From contig NC_051434.1 in assembly GCF_001649575.2 (NCBI RefSeq), positions 19,477,848-19,541,847 on the forward strand: DNA of 64,000 nucleotides. The letters run 5' to 3'. The position numbers were made by a program, and so were the translations under genes. Positions 21,471 to 34,969 of the stretch are shown in pieces. Below the pieces are notes generated by a model that was not told the DNA's origin, did not search any database, and saw only the letters and a list, made by a program, of their open reading frames with translations. Each line of letters starts with the position of its first letter. Position 1 is the stretch's first letter. The stretch is from Kryptolebias marmoratus. Taxonomy: Eukaryota > Chordata > Actinopteri > Cyprinodontiformes > Rivulidae.

Positions 21471-24400
21471 TAATTTCTGTTCAAATCATACGTTATGCTC
21501 CTTAAATAATATGGCAAGTTAATATGTTAGCTTAAAAACACAGGCCATCCAGGTTGTGCTTTCTCTATTTTTCATAAAGGCAGCATCCACTTTGGTACAC
21601 CTGCACTATCTAGAGTCTATGCATGGCACAAGTGATTGACTACATGTGCTCCCAAAAACATTATTTGCAAAACATATGTAATAACGTTGACAATGAAATA
21701 AAGAAACTCTAAATTGGCATGAGTAAGAGTCTGAATGGTTGTCTGTTTCAATTGTCTTTGTAGGTTCTTTCACAAAACACAGGACTTAGACGCCTTCTGG
21801 TTGCCTTTGTGTGATTAGAATGGACTAAGGCGTCAGGAAAGGGGGGTGGGGGACCACTCTACCTCTGATGTGCCTTTGTGTCGCATGGCGAGGTAGTAAC
21901 AGGGATGGAATGGTCAATATCTGAAAAGGTAAACCGGCTTTGTGTAACTTTGTGCAAAAATCAGCATTGACAAACCAATTTTTCTAAAAGGATTTAATGA
22001 CAATAGTTTTACAGAACGTGTTCAGGTGAAACAGAGAGCAAATTTGGAGCTGATATCAATTATTTATGTGTGGCTTATTGATGCACTAAATTCCAATGAA
22101 TTCTTTAGAACACATTTTGAAACATTTAATTTTGAACGAAATGACTGTAGTGATTGTTATACACATTACAGAATGTGTGAGACACAAGCATAACCAAAAT
22201 TTAATGAGATATTGACACAAACTATAAATTACAACTAACTATGCCACCTTATTAATAGATGTCGAGTTGGAACATTCAGATGATTAGCTGATTCATTTTA
22301 TTATTTAAAACTGTTTTCACACCATTTGAATGGTCAATCATCCAATCCACTTTGAATATTGTGCTTCATTAGCAACATTTAGAGGGTAATACCCTCCTTG
22401 TTCTCGCACTTATTGTGAAGAATAAGCGGCTCTTTCTTAACTCAGGAATGGCTGATTAATGGTAATGTCTACATAGACAGTCCTTGTGTCAGTATTTCAG
22501 TGCCAGATGGTATATATTTCCATGTTCAGTGTTTCCAGCCACCAAATTAGGAACCTCAGAGGCCACCTCCCTGTGCTGTCATGTGGCAGGTGCCAAAAAT
22601 AACTCTGTGCCAAGCTCCTTTCCAGCTGAGGACCTGAGCTCCTTTCCAGCTGAGGACTCACATTTTAATATCCAATTGGATTTTCATTGATTAGACTCAG
22701 CTAAGAAAGGTACCCATATATGCACACTTAGACTGAACTAATTTTGGATAACTTTAAATGAGACTATTTCCAAAATAATTTATGTGACGACTTTAGTAAC
22801 CTTTTTATTTGGTTCTGAATGGCTTTGTGTGAGTGAGGTTTAAAAAACTGCTGCATATGTAGAGTTAAAAAAACAAATGATGTTGTATGAGTATGCGAGT
22901 GAATAAATGACTGAGAAAAACATCATAAAGAACTTTGTAGAACCTACGTATATAAACTTTTCATAGCTCTACTTAGCACAATTTACTGATAGAAAACAAA
23001 AAGCTGGTGAAAATGGCTCCATTGTTGTTTGGGTTTTCATGGCAGAAAGTGCTAGTGGGCATGAATGAAAACACAGCTGCTACGTCATGGTTTCTGAAAA
23101 GATCCATAAATGGAGCGCACACAGATACACCAACAGTGAAGTTTTAAAAAGTGTCAACTCAGGAAAGCCTATTTGCAACCATTATTTTTCTCTCCGCTTT
23201 TTATAAATGTGGTGCTGTCAGAGAATTTGGAATTTCTTTTTTTTTTAAATGGTACAATTACTTAGTACCATTTGATATATTTACAATGTTACATAATAAA
23301 TTAAATATGGGTTTATGAGATTTAAAAAAAATTTATTTACATTTTACATAAGGTCCCAATTTTTTCAGGAGTGGAGAAAAAATTATAAAAACGGTTTCAT
23401 ATTTGTTTGCAATTTTAGAGCACAAAGGGGTAATGGGCATGGCCAAGATAGGCTGTCATTGTTTTTGAAAAGCTCAACATCTCCTGCTTATACAAATTCA
23501 CCAGAGTTTTTAAAACATTTTAGTTTTCTCATCCAAAACTGTGCTTGAACAGTAGATGTGTACGCAAAAGAAAATCTCCAGAGTAATGCGGATGTGGCTT
23601 TAGACATCAGTGAGAGAGAAAGTTTTTCTTTTTTTTTCCTACCCACAAATGCTTTAGAAAAAGTTGTGAAAACATGTTTGGAATGAATACAAGCTTTGGT
23701 TTACTGCATATAATGTCCAGTTTGGACACGGCATGCCAGCATAGATGCTGTCTGTGAGCAGGAAAAGGCAGATCAGAAGAAGGTTAATGTAGTGCTTCAG
23801 TTGGGTTGGCAGAGCCACTTTTACTCCACCTACACACTCCGATCTTCTTCCGTCACATACTGTATATCTTCTTGGAAAGCATCCCTTTTACTTTACGCTT
23901 TCCACCCAAATCTGGTCAGCTGTCTCAGTCAAAGTGCCATCTCTGATGTCTTCCTGTTTCACAAAAAAGCAATCTCCATGACAACCATTAAAATACGCTG
24001 TTTATCCATAGTATGTATACAACGGGGGGAGGGGGTTGGATGGCAAAGGCAAAAATGGCAAGTGTGAGGCCCACCTCTTTTAACTAAACTGGCAATGTAA
24101 AATGTTGGCATGAAAGAAAGTCACTAGTTGTGAGCATAAAATCTGGATAATCTGAGCAACAGATGCCAGTTTCAGCAGCCAGATGGACTGAGACTCACTG
24201 TGTCTGTGCTGGATGTGAATGGGCAAACGACCAGGCCACTTTGTGCACTGTGCACTCAGCATTACCACCAATTTACACAAAAGCTTGTATTTGATATTTT
24301 CTGTATGGCATTAGTATACTCATGTCAATGCCAAACTTGTGATGGGGGAAAAATGGCTTTTTCACTTGGATGCAAAGTCTAATCAGATGATCCAAAAGCT

Positions 24401-24519
24401 CAGCTTTTTATTCTCTACGACCAGCTTCTCCAGCCAAATCGACTTAGTTTTAGCCCTGGATGTCAGACAGAACTGTTTACGTGGTGCTTAATAGGAAATA
24501 TAAAACAATCTCTCTATTG

Positions 24520-24625
24520 TAGCATTCTAAGACTTAAAAAGGACCTTAATATAATGAATCATGAGCTGCTTCTACATAGACTTAAAACTTTAAATTTCTT
24601 TCAAATTACACCTAACTGTTCAGTT
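24520..24625 (+). pseudogene. possible decayed CR1/L2/Rex1-type reverse transcriptase scrap
   Basis: One plus frame reads DLKKDLNIMNHELLLHRLKT. This resembles the D-x-x-x-A-F-D-x-V-x-H block (RT motif A) of CR1/L2/Rex1 LINEs, but the catalytic aspartate position is mutated and there is no flanking frame. It is a low-confidence similarity judged by eye. Confidence 0.3.
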
Positions 24626-25165
24626 CATGTCTAAAAAAAACAACAAAAAACAATTAATAATGAAATCAGCTATACAAAACTGCAAAATGGGCGTTCCGCA
24701 AATCATGACTTTTTTGTTTTTGTTTGTATAATATTAATTTTCCTGAAAGTTTGTTTTTATTAAACTATGCCAAAACTAGTGGTAAAAAATGTTTCCTGGT
24801 GCGCATGACTGACAGTGTGTATACCATCAGATTTTACTGGAGTTAAAAAAGCATGTTCTGGTGTATGAAATCAGCTGATGTTTGGCATATAGGTACTTTA
24901 AAACATAAACTATCTGTTTATTGGGTTGTTTTAAAACTCATTTGTGCCCACAGGAAATTCTAGTGTGATTTGGTCAGACCAAAAACTCAATTTTGCAGCT
25001 TTCTCACGACTCAGAGGTAAAAAGGTAGAAAATCAAAATACTTCAGGGAATTTATCTTATACATCAATAATGCAGACTCCCAAAGTTTTTACTTATTAAC
25101 CAATAAAAAGTGACAGAGGTTCTCATATATATGTATATATATATAGATATATATAGATATGGAGT

Positions 25166-26335
25166 TTGCATGCGATAAACAGCTATGCCTTACCAGTAAT
25201 CAGATACCCTGCAGGAATAATTACCTGGCCAAAGGAGGAAATGAAGACCACAGATGTTAAGACTCGGAAGCTACTAACCATGCATGGAGGGTTCCACCCC
25301 AAATCCAGCATCNNNNNNNNNNNNNNNNNNNNNNNNNNNNNNNNNNNNNNNNNNNNNNNNNNNNNNNNNNNNNNNNNNNNNNNNNNNNNNNNNNNNNNNN
25401 NNNNNNNNNNNNNNNNNNNNNNNNNNNNNNNNNNNNNNNNNNNNNNNNNNNNNNNNNNNNNNNNNNNNNNNNNNNNNNNNNNNNNNNNNNNNNNNNNNNN
25501 NNNNNNNNNNNNNNNNNNNNNNNNNNNNNNNNNNNNNNNNNNNNNNNNNNNNNNNNNNNNNNNNNNNNNNNNNNNNNNNNNNNNNNNNNNNNNNNNNNNN
25601 NNNNNNNNNNNNNNNNNNNNNNNNNNNNNNNNNNNNNNNNNNNNNNNNNNNNNNNNNNNNNNNNNNNNNNNNNNNNNNNNNNNNNNNNNNNNNNNNNNNN
25701 NNNNNNNNNNNNNNNNNNNNNNNNNNNNNNNNNNNNNNNNNNNNNNNNNNNNNNNNNNNNNNNNNNNNNNNNNNNNNNNNNNNNNNNNNNNNNNNNNNNN
25801 NNNNNNNNNNNNNNNNNNNNNNNNNNNNNNNNNNNNNNNNNNNNNNNNNNNNNNNNNNNNNNNNNNNNNNNNNNNNNNNNNNNNNNNNNNNNNNNNNNNN
25901 NNNNNNNNNNNNNNNNNNNNNNNNNNNNNNNNNNNNNNNNNNNNNNNNNNNNNNNNNNNNNNNNNNNNNNNNNNNNNNNNNNNNNNNNNNNNNNNNNNNN
26001 NNNNNNNNNNNNNNNNNNNNNNNNNNNNNNNNNNNNNNNNNNNNNNNNNNNNNNNNNNNNNNNNNNNNNNNNNNNNNNNNNNNNNNNNNNNNNNNNNNNN
26101 NNNNNNNNNNNNNNNNNNNNNNNNNNNNNNNNNNNNNNNNNNNNNNNNNNNNNNNNNNNNNNNNNNNNNNNNNNNNNNNNNNNNNNNNNNNNNNNNNNNN
26201 NNNNNNNNNNNNNNNNNNNNNAGCAGTGGCTACAACAGATCCCAGGAACAACATCAGACATCTCAGTCCAGAAATGTGCAGTTCTAGGCACAGCCAAGAT
26301 ACTGCGCAGAACCCTCAAGCTCCCAGGCCTCTGGT
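25166..26335 (+). pseudogene. C-terminal part of a REL-endonuclease LINE, interrupted by an assembly gap
   Basis: Before the gap the frame reads YALPVIRYPAGIITWPKEE, then TRKLLTMHGGFHPKSS. After the gap another frame reads QWLQQIPGTTSDI and VQKCAVLGTAKILRRTLKLP, ending GLW and a TAG at about 26333-26335. I recall both ends as belonging to one protein type common in fish: non-LTR retrotransposons with a C-terminal restriction-like endonuclease (R4/Dong/Rex6-like). The diagnostic CCHC and PD-D/E motifs would lie in the gap, so they cannot be checked. Whether this copy is intact cannot be judged. Confidence 0.6.
25313..26221. other. assembly gap (909 N)
   Basis: A run of N inside the LINE. Long open frames across it are artefacts of the unknown bases. 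Confidence 1.
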
Positions 26336-27307
26336 AGAGGACCCGAGCTCAGAGGATGAAACAAAGACCACCCGCAGAGGGTGAGAAGGGATTTTTTTTT
26401 ATATATACTGTATATAAGTGCCAAAAAGAAAGAGAAAAGAAATTGTAAGATGTCGGACTTGACGGGCCTCGTCAAAGAATAGGTGGGACTGGCAGAGCCT
26501 AGATCCACCCATATTTTCGTAAGGAACACCCAGCAGCCACACCCTGTTCAAAGCACGTGTTATGTTTTTTGTTTTTTTTTAACTAGGGGTTTTGTAGCTT
26601 GCTTTTTTGCTGTTGTCTTTTATTTTTCCTTTATGAAAGTAAATTTTTTGCTGCCTAAAAGATTTTTGCTGCTACTTTTTAATTGTAGGTGTTGATTAAC
26701 TATTCTGACAGGTGAGGTGTTTTCAACTAAGAAAAATTGACTGAGCTTTGCTTTGTCTCAGTGATCATCGGGAGCAAGACCATGAATTCCCAACAAATTA
26801 TTCCGGTCAGTATTTTAATAATAATTAAAACTTATTTTAAGTAAAATTGCACAAGTAGTGCCACAACATGCTATATAAAATCTATATATCATCCACCGCC
26901 ATGAAAGGCAGGCAATCATGTAATTGTCTGTGTGTGCATGTGTGTGCATTTAGTTGTTTGTCTGTAAGCAAAATATCACATCGACTTTTGAACATTTTAA
27001 TGAAACTCTCAGAAAGTAATCTGTTACAACTAGACAACCATATAAAACACAAAAATGGCTAAAGTTTAGTCATTGTTACTGATTGTTCGAGTCTTCACTT
27101 GAGTGCAAAAACAGTACAATGAACAACGAAAAAAAGTGCAAGTTTTTCAGAAATATAAGATTTCTACAATGAAAGCTCCCCAAAGCAGGAACTGTAATAA
27201 TAGATGTTGCAAATGTTGAATAAGACACTGAAACAAAAGAAAAACAAGAATACAAGACACTGAAAAACAAGAAAGGAGAAAAAAGAAAGTCCTTTTGGGA
27301 AAGTTAC

Positions 27308-27489
27308 CTTCTTTACTCCTAAGTGAGCTGAGATTGGGCGGGGTGTCGACATTGGCTTGTACACAGTAGACCTCCCGAGTCTGGATCCCACCTCCACACA
27401 ACCCCGTTTGGTTTCCACGCCGACGGTCTTGCTGGCTCAGCAGCACATCCACCCTACACTCTGTCCACTCTGTGGTCTTCCAGTTGTAG
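27308..27489 (-). CDS. thsd7a: thsd7a exon (third visible), TSP1 module
   Basis: The acceptor is gtctgtcatcag before 27489; the donor is GTAACT at 27307-27302. The exon is 182 bases, entering phase 2 and leaving phase 1. It encodes YNWKTTEWTECRVDVLLSQQ, then DRRRGNQTGLCGGGIQTREV and YCVQANVDTPPNLSSL. This block is strongly diagnostic: THSD7A carries WRTTEWTECRVDPLLSQQDK and LCGGGIQTREVYCVQAN at this point. It is the TSP1 module type with a long insert between the tryptophan start and the G-G-I-Q-T-R strand. NQT and NLS are possible glycosylation sites. Confidence 0.96.
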
Positions 27490-28658
27490 CTGATGACAGA
27501 CATGGACACATGAAGAGTCAAGCTGAGACACAACGTCAGCTTGAATCACTAAATGGAGTGAGACGGTAAATAGAACAAACTATGAAAACAAAGAATAACT
27601 AATATCAGCAACATAATAATGGCCATTTTATGACCTGTCCCAGAAGCCTTAAGTGTTTGAACAGAGTTAAAGATTTTAGGAGATGTTTCACTTCTTGCTC
27701 TAGTATTTACTGATCCTGTACACATGAGAGATGTTTCAGTCACATGTAAGAAGGAGTGAATTGGTGTGAAACTGTTTGGGGATTAGATTCAAAATAACAT
27801 TTAATGTAGTGGAAAACAGGGATGTCAAGATTATCCTAGTTGTACCGACTGCAACAAGATTGGAAGAGCTGCTGTGTACCTATACAGTTTTGGTATTAAA
27901 TCTATATGCGTCAGTCTATTACTTCTTTAAAGGGATCAGATATTATCAATACAATTAATAATTGAAAAGCTTGAAAACAGGCTCATTTCTATAGACATTT
28001 AAAAAAAGCAGAAAAGCTTTTTTAAAACATGTAGTTACGTTCGTGTAAAAACAATGAATCCCCTCTATTCTGTTCTGTTAGTGAGTTCAAAACCCTTCAA
28101 CACCACTTATTAAAAGATATAGTGATGTACCAAATATATCTGAGCCTGTGGATTACAGAATTTGGTCAGTAAACACCCAATCCTTGTTTTTAAAAATCAT
28201 TAAAGTTGTATGTAGTACCATCATTCTACCTTGGATAAAGAGAACAGTTCAAATAAATTATTACCAGCCTGAAATTAATATGAAACTCATGCCTATGATG
28301 CGTGGTTATAAACTTCTGACCACAACTGTATACTGAGGATATTGCTCCTGCAGTTCAGGACGGTACTTGTTTTGAAATACAAATGCAATCTGTCAACAGT
28401 TTTCTCTAAATAGTCAGTAAGGACAGACTGTCTGAGACCAGATTTGAAGAAAATCTGTTCCAGACTTTTGCACAACAATGAAAACCAGGAAATGTAATCA
28501 AGTTTTGTTATGAGATTTAACTATCTTTGGAAACTAAATTGGGTATACAACCACAATCTAACCCTAAGGTTTCATTTTAAAATATTACTTTGATGACTAG
28601 CAGGCACTGGGCTACTTTGCTTCTTAGTTTACTGCTGTCAACTGCGTTGGATACTTAC
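27490..28658 (-). other. thsd7a intron (1.2 kb)
   Basis: AT-rich. I see no gene or recognisable element in it. Confidence 0.85.
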
Positions 28659-28907
28659 ACAATGCATGGTGGGACTGCCTCACCCAGGGGGCTGCATGGT
28701 TCCCTCTCCTCTAACTCTGGGCAGTCTGTTCCTCCACCAATTGGAAACTGGCTCACTCCTCGGGTACGACTGCGCTCCCCCTTGGGTCCGTTGGGGTCAT
28801 AGCAGTCTTTGGAACAAGCTGACCATTCGGACCACTCCGTCACATCACAGTCTTTGGGAACCACACAGGCCTGAAAGGTCACGGGCAGTGCCTCCTGAGA
28901 GCAGAAG
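28659..28907 (-). CDS. thsd7a: thsd7a exon (second visible), TSP1 module
   Basis: The acceptor is tgattttctgcag before 28907; the donor is GTAAGT at 28658-28653. The exon is 249 bases, phase 2 at both ends. It encodes SFCSQEALPVTFQACVVPKD, then CDVTEWSEWSACSKDCYDPN, GPKGERSRTRGVSQFPIGGG and TDCPELEEREPC. WSEWSAC is the TSP1 W-x-x-W-x-x-C signature and carries C-mannosylation sites, and FPIG followed by C-P-E-L-E-E matches THSD7A. The symmetrical phase makes the module skippable without a frameshift. Confidence 0.95.
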
Positions 28908-31390
28908 CTGCAGAAAATCAAAAAAAATAAAAAATAGGTTTTATGAAACTCTGCCTGAAAAGATAAGAGTACTTTTTTATACAGAACATGTTGCTGTTGT
29001 GTCTGCTGATTGTGTTGTCTGCTTAGCTTTTATTTAGTTTGACTAAAAAATGTAAATGGTAACACAGAAGAGGAAGCTCAAGTGAGACAGGATGACATGT
29101 AGAGTTCTGAGTTTTTCCAAAACAAAAACAAACATAAATAAGTTTAAATAATAAGCATTTTATTGTCACCTTTCCTGGAGAAACAGTACCTTTAATTTTG
29201 TTACATACATTAGTGTAAAATTCAGTGTTGCAATCTCCCAGTTATATTCTGTCTGGAGCCAAAATGCTTGCCAACGATATAAAAATGTGTTTATCTGAAA
29301 AGAAAGCATCTACATGTGTGTTTGAACAATAATTATATCTAACTGACATGAGAAGACAAAAGCATAAATATCATATAACAAATAATATATCTTTTGAAGA
29401 AAGAGATCCTTATTATAAGACTGTCCAATTATGTAAAGCATCGTTCTGATGTAGAATAAATCTCACAAAAAGCTGTAATTCTTTGAGTCCTTTGTTTAAT
29501 TATGTAGTAAAAAAGTATCACAATTCTTACCAGAAGGAATGAACATGCTCTGCTGAGTGCAAGTTCTGCTAATTAACCAACTAGTATTGTGTAAAAAAAA
29601 AAAATCCTTTTAAAATGTTTAAGAGCAGCTGACAGAGAAAATCAGTCATATTGTAAAAAACATGGAAAGTGACATCACATGGATTTTAATGAAACTGGGT
29701 GTGTGAATAGTACTTGGCTAGTGTAAATCTTTCCCAAAATATTTTGGCATATTATTAAGTGGTTGCCATGGTATCCAGCCGTGTGTTTTGGGGGCAAATA
29801 CGCCTCAAATTCAGCTAGTTAATAAGATCCAAAATGGCACTTTTCAATGCATAGAAAAAATACTATATATACTTTTTAATGTGTTGCGCAGACTCTTTAC
29901 GCAGGATGACAACACTGTTGCTTCCATGACCTTGTAATGATTGTCACCTAGGCCTCAAGCCAGCGTGGTCAGTCCTGCTTCAAAGTCTCCATGACCAGGT
30001 TCACCGTCAAGTGTGAACGGGGCCTAAAGAGATGAGAATTGTTCGGAGTGCCACAAACTGGTGCCGATTCACAAAAAAACTGTACGGCTTTTGCAGACAT
30101 TATCAGAAGCAAGCCAGGCTGCACATCAGTCTACTGTTAAAGCCCTAACAAAAGGCAAATGTGCGCTTTAACCTGCACTGCCAACCAATTAGCGTCTGTC
30201 TGTGCTGATGCATTTGGCCTGTTCCTTTAAATTAGGTTTTATGCATGTATTTAGGGGGGAGGAAAACTGTAAATTACTGCCAGATTTTGTTTATGTCTTG
30301 TTCATGGAAGAAAGGTTTGCCAACTGGTGGAGGTGTGACTAAATCAAGGATGAACGTATAAAAAGTTTGAGAACCACAGAGAGTTTCATTGCCTTTATTC
30401 TGCTGCTTACCTGATTGTGTTAAAGACTTTGGGTACTTAAACAACAAGTCTAAGTACAGTGAGATTATGTGGCACTTAGATAGCTCACAGTTGGATTTAA
30501 TTAAACTATATGTGACCACAGGAGATAAACAGCAATACCAGACTGCTTCAAGGCAAAGGTGGATAAATTTACTTGTTGGGATGCAATTTTTAAATGTCTG
30601 TGGCTTGTTTTCTACAATTTATTTTCTTAAATTTAAACCACTTTGTCAAAAGTATTTTACATAATATTCAAAATGATATCCGATGAAGTTACTGGTAATG
30701 ATGATTGCTTTTGCAAAGTACAACAGAAAGGATGGTTGAATTTCTTTCGTGGACTGCAAGTATTGGTTTACCTTTCCAATAAAAACACAAATATACATGG
30801 AAACCATCAAACTAAATACATATTTGCAAATATTATTCAACGGATGGACTCTGGGCATTATAAGGGGTTTTAGTCAAAACATGAAACTAGAAATCTCAGA
30901 GTAATATGACCCACTGTAGATACATTTGATCCTGCGCTATTTCTAACATAATACATTCAACACTCTAAACTAAGCCTCTTTAAAGCTTCCAGCCATCTGT
31001 GCAGTCAGCATGGCTGGAAATGCAGAGTACAGATATGTGGCTCGCTTTTCTTTCAGCATTTACAAGAAAATACATCGCAGGAGGCTTGCTTCACTCAGGG
31101 AGTAATTGATGGTGCTCAGTGGCCTCTTTTAGAGTCGAGCAAGCACATAGAGACAGAATAAGGCCATTCATCTGTTACTGAAGAGCACGGCTCTCTGACA
31201 CCACATGAACCCGACAGTGTTTGTGTTTGGATAGATGTCACTGTGGAACTGAGGTCCCGTTTTGTTAGGCTAGTTAAAAACTGTGTGTACACTAAAGAAC
31301 TGCAATAAGCAAAATAGTGCCAACTTGAAGGAAAATGCTTTTTTCTGCACAAAATATTTTAATCTCATTTAAAATATGTTGAGTTTCTTC

Positions 31391-31680
31391 CTAAGAGTGA
31401 CAAGGATAGATAGGATTATGAATGAGGTCCTCAGAGGTACAGCAGAGGTTGAAGGACTGGGAGGCCAGACTGAGATGGTTTGGACATGTGCAGAGGAGGG
31501 ACAGTGGGTATATTGGTAGAAGGATGTTAGAGATGCAGCTGCCAGGAAAAAGACAAAGAGGAGATATATGGATGCAGTTAGAGAGGACATGGAAGTAGAA
31601 GAAGATAGAGTTAGATGGAGGAGAATGACTCATTGTAGCGAAAGAAAGAGAAGGAAAATATTCAGAAAATGTTGACATTA
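31391..31680 (+). pseudogene. LINE 3' end, 5'-truncated
   Basis: A plus frame reads RLRWFGHVQRRDSGYIGRRM and LPGKRQRGDIWMQL. This matches the usual LINE tail pattern R-L-R-W-x-G-H-V-x-R-R ... P-G-K-R-x-R-G. It then degenerates. It is a truncated dead copy of a different LINE family from the one at 15930-16690. Confidence 0.6.
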
Positions 31681-31878
31681 AAGCCGAAATGGTGAGAAAA
31701 GAGCAGAAATAGCATTTCAAGATTAAACTCGAGCACCTACACTTAAAGACCTTCCTTTTGACTTAGACTTAACTTCAACATTTTGACTTCATTCTTGAAA
31801 TAGTATTCCAGCTTTATTCTCAAATTTTTAACTTCAGTCCTTAGGTTCAGTCCTTAGGTCTGAGTCCTTAGGTCTGAG

Positions 31879-31938
31879 ATGAAGCCTCCTTGTGCCCTGT
31901 TTCTCCTTTGGGAGAAACAGGGCACAAGGAGGCTTCAT
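31879..31938. repeat. perfect 28-bp fold-back with a 4-nt loop
   Basis: Bases 31879-31906 are exactly complementary, inverted, to 31911-31938. The loop is TTTG (31907-31910). It sits directly after a short direct duplication (ttaggtctgag, about 31843-31879). Confidence 0.97.
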
Positions 31939-33059
31939 ATTAGAAACAATCAAACAAAAGACAAAATTCCTCCTCAACTTTTACAGTTTCTTTTCCTCAG
32001 AGTTGCCATAATACACTATAAATACAAGCTGTGGAGCTATTCGTATAAAGTAGCAGTACTAGCAAACAATATTCCTCTTGGTAAACATGAATCCAGCTAA
32101 CATGGATTTGAGCACCATGCCCATAACAGTAAACTAAATAGCGCACTCTGTTCTGTTCAATTGGTGTCTTTTAAACACTAATAGTTACTGCTGTTTGAAC
32201 GTAGACATTTTTAATGCAAATGGATCCATATATTTGCTGTAATAGGTCTTCCACAAGGAAGGTGGGCAGATGAATAAAATATGGTGCCAAAATCACCAAC
32301 AAAAAAACCCCATTAAACTGCAATAAATACAGCTGTGCATGAGGCTGCATTAATAACCCAAAGAGATTTTTTTATTTTTTTGCTTTGGCATGTTAAAATA
32401 TGAAGCCTGGGACGGTTAGACGCCAGTCTGGGAGTTATTGATTCTCGTGTTCCTTTGATGCTTTAAAATTATTAAATCAATCTTGAACTTGCACAGTCAT
32501 GGATTGGATTTCCATCTTATCTAGTTTTGCAACACTATGTGCTTCATTATCTCTAGATCTCTCTTTTTTCCATTTTGCCAGATATCGAGCAGAGCCTTTA
32601 GTATCATGTGACCAGCACATCCAGTCAGCTGCTGTTGGCTTTCATCAAGCTGTGTTGGAGATGAAAAAAACAGTGAGTAAGTAAGCCGCAGAACCTCGCT
32701 CTTAAGTAACTGATAAATCCCTGTCTCAGATTCCAGGTAAACCCCACCTTTTACCACAAGATTGCTTCAAACAAGAATTAGGCCTGTCTCACACAAGAGG
32801 GACTGCTGGGTCGTTAACCCCAAGCAAGTACCGAGTCTTTTTCAGTCCCAGAAGTGGTAATAAGAATGCTGTTCACCCTGGCATAGTCTGAGAGCATATT
32901 ACAAACAAGACTCAGCCCATCTTAGTATATTTCAACTGCCAGAACAATAGTCTATCAATGAATAGTCAATATTAATTCAATTGTATTGTTTTTAAAAGCC
33001 TTTCATTAGACTTAATATTCAGTACATGCCGGAATATTGCTCAAAACAACTCAAAAGAT

Positions 33060-33480
33060 TTACTTTGGATTCAATATTTGAAGTGAAGGCTCGCCGCAAT
33101 TTCAACCTGGCAGACTCACCCAGCTGTCCAGCATCACTCAACACGGATCCTCGCTCCCAGCTGCCAAATCGCATCCAAGTGCAGGATATAAGGCTCCCCG
33201 TCCACGGCTCTTCCTGCTCGCCAGCCAAGCCTCGTCCCACCGCCTCCCCGATCTCCACCCTCACTTTCCTATGCTCCTCTGGACTCCCCTCCTCGCCCTC
33301 CACGCCACCACCAGGTCCGGGTCCCGGGGGATGACTACCCTAATCTCTCACCCTACTTCGATCTTTCAAGCTCACAGTGGTTCTCTGCAAACTCGTTTTC
33401 TGCCAGGGCCCGAGCGCCAAAGACCTCTAGCCAATAAAACACTCTACTTGTCTTTATCTCTCTGTGAGTCTATCCAGGTT
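33060..33480 (+). other. GC-rich island with a poly(A) signal, possible LTR or retroposed 3' end
   Basis: A C-rich block (33100-33330) stands out from the AT-rich intron. It is followed by ctagccaataaaacactc (AATAAA at 33433-33438) and a T-rich stretch. No recognisable protein is encoded in either strand. It may be the R-U5 end of an LTR. Confidence 0.3.
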
Positions 33481-34049
33481 GAAATTGTTTAGGGCCGCTG
33501 GTAGCTGTTTTCTAAGATGTCTGCCAAAGATGTTGTTGATACATTTTGGTGTTAAGTTAAAAGAATAAGCTATATCTATTGTGTGTGCATTTATTTGTAC
33601 ATTTTAACAAAGGTGGGGTACTTATGAGCAGTCTGTACTCAAACATGCGTACCAAAATAAATTGTCAGATCCATTACACATCCTGTATTCGGAGTATGAG
33701 CCTTTGCCTCCTGGCAGGAGGTATAGAGGTTCTAAATGAACATTGTCTTGTCTTAAAAATTCACTCGATCCTACATAAATCAAAATTTTTAATAACACTG
33801 TAAATGGCTGAGGCCCTGTGTAGTTTACTCCTAATATTTTTTAAAAACTGATTCCTTTGTTTCAGGTTACACTTCATCCACACATTCTAACAAAAATGAT
33901 AAAATACCCACTAGGTGGTGAGAACGTCCACGTTAATAACATGAAAACCCAGAGAAAGAACCTTCAAAGCTTAGTTAGAGATTCTCTCATGACAAATTCA
34001 GCTCTTTTTTCTTTCTTTAATGCACTCTATTGATACTATTTTCTCCTGG

Positions 34050-34390
34050 TTATTAACCTTCTTAGCACACATCTAAAGTTTAGTGGTGACACGATCTAGA
34101 CAGAGCAACACAGATGAAGAAAGAACTGTAAAAACAGCTCCATTTTTGTTTAGGTTTCTAGAGCACAAAATGGTGGTGGGCAAGCACAAAAAACGTTGCT
34201 ACGTCCTTGTTTAGGAAAGTGGAAAGATTTTGAGTTCACACAAAGGCACCAAAAACATTTTTTGGAGAGGTTATATTTATCTTCACTTTGAAAAGTCTCT
34301 TTTTTTTTTTTACCAAAAAATCTGTGCATTTGTGGGAGGATAGTTTAAACTATCCAATGAAGTGTAAACAGGGCTTTAATGGCTTTAATA
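34050..34390 (+). repeat. MITE-like dispersed repeat
   Basis: It contains tagcacacat-taaagtttagtgg, cagctccatttttgtttagg, tagagcacaaaatggtggtgggca, gttgctacgtc and agtgtaaacagggctttaatgg. It shares these words with 7680-7850, 22970-23190 and 23400-23640, as a non-autonomous DNA transposon would. Confidence 0.5.
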
Positions 34391-34969
34391 TAATCCTGTC
34401 CTTATTTATTCATTACAAACACACACATTTTGCTTTAAGAACTATGCAATGCATCTAACAGTGGATTATGTTTGTATTGTGTAAAACTGTTTTAACAGTT
34501 CATTATTAGATTCTTTGTGAAGGCAACCTTTGGGGCAGCCAGTCCAAAACAAATTTCCTCAAAGGGACAATAAGAAACATTTTATTATGTATTGTATTGT
34601 ATTAATTAGATTCTGGTTGTTTCATTTTAAGACTAAACAATTGGACATAGACTACTGGCAAAGACTGCTGACAGGGTAATACAAGCAGGGGAAGAAGTAT
34701 TGCAGTGCTTTGTGAGAACAGTGTAATCATGGAGTGTTTCTGTTTTCTTGACATTACAAGGTTAGCTGTAAGTTATTGACTATAATAATTCCTGAGAACA
34801 TACCCATGTATTGTTTTTATAGTGTCTACCAACACTGCCTATAATCTCAACAATTTAGGGTTTGCCCTTTTACAAACCCTCTAAAGTGCTGATGGCTGTC
34901 TTCGGTAAAGGTTTTACAAATGTTTATCCATTTATTTATTTATTTTCTCCCACTTATTTGTGCTTAGGT

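Larger units (their letters stand above)
19491..27307 (-). other. thsd7a intron (7.8 kb)
   Basis: It contains the CCAAGG repeat with an (ATT)n tail, an inverted SINE-like copy, MITE-like repeats at about 22970-23190 and 23340-23640, a possible RT scrap at about 24520-24625, a TA-rich tract (25120-25160), a REL-type LINE split by an assembly gap, and a 26900-27060 repeat unit. At 22618-22665 a 24-bp direct duplication (gctcctttccagctgaggac twice) is visible. No host gene is supported. Confidence 0.85.

Noticed and set aside
25166..26384. Long open frames spanning the N run on both strands
   Set aside because: They are open only because unknown bases cannot make stops. Only the flanking LINE-like ends are supported.
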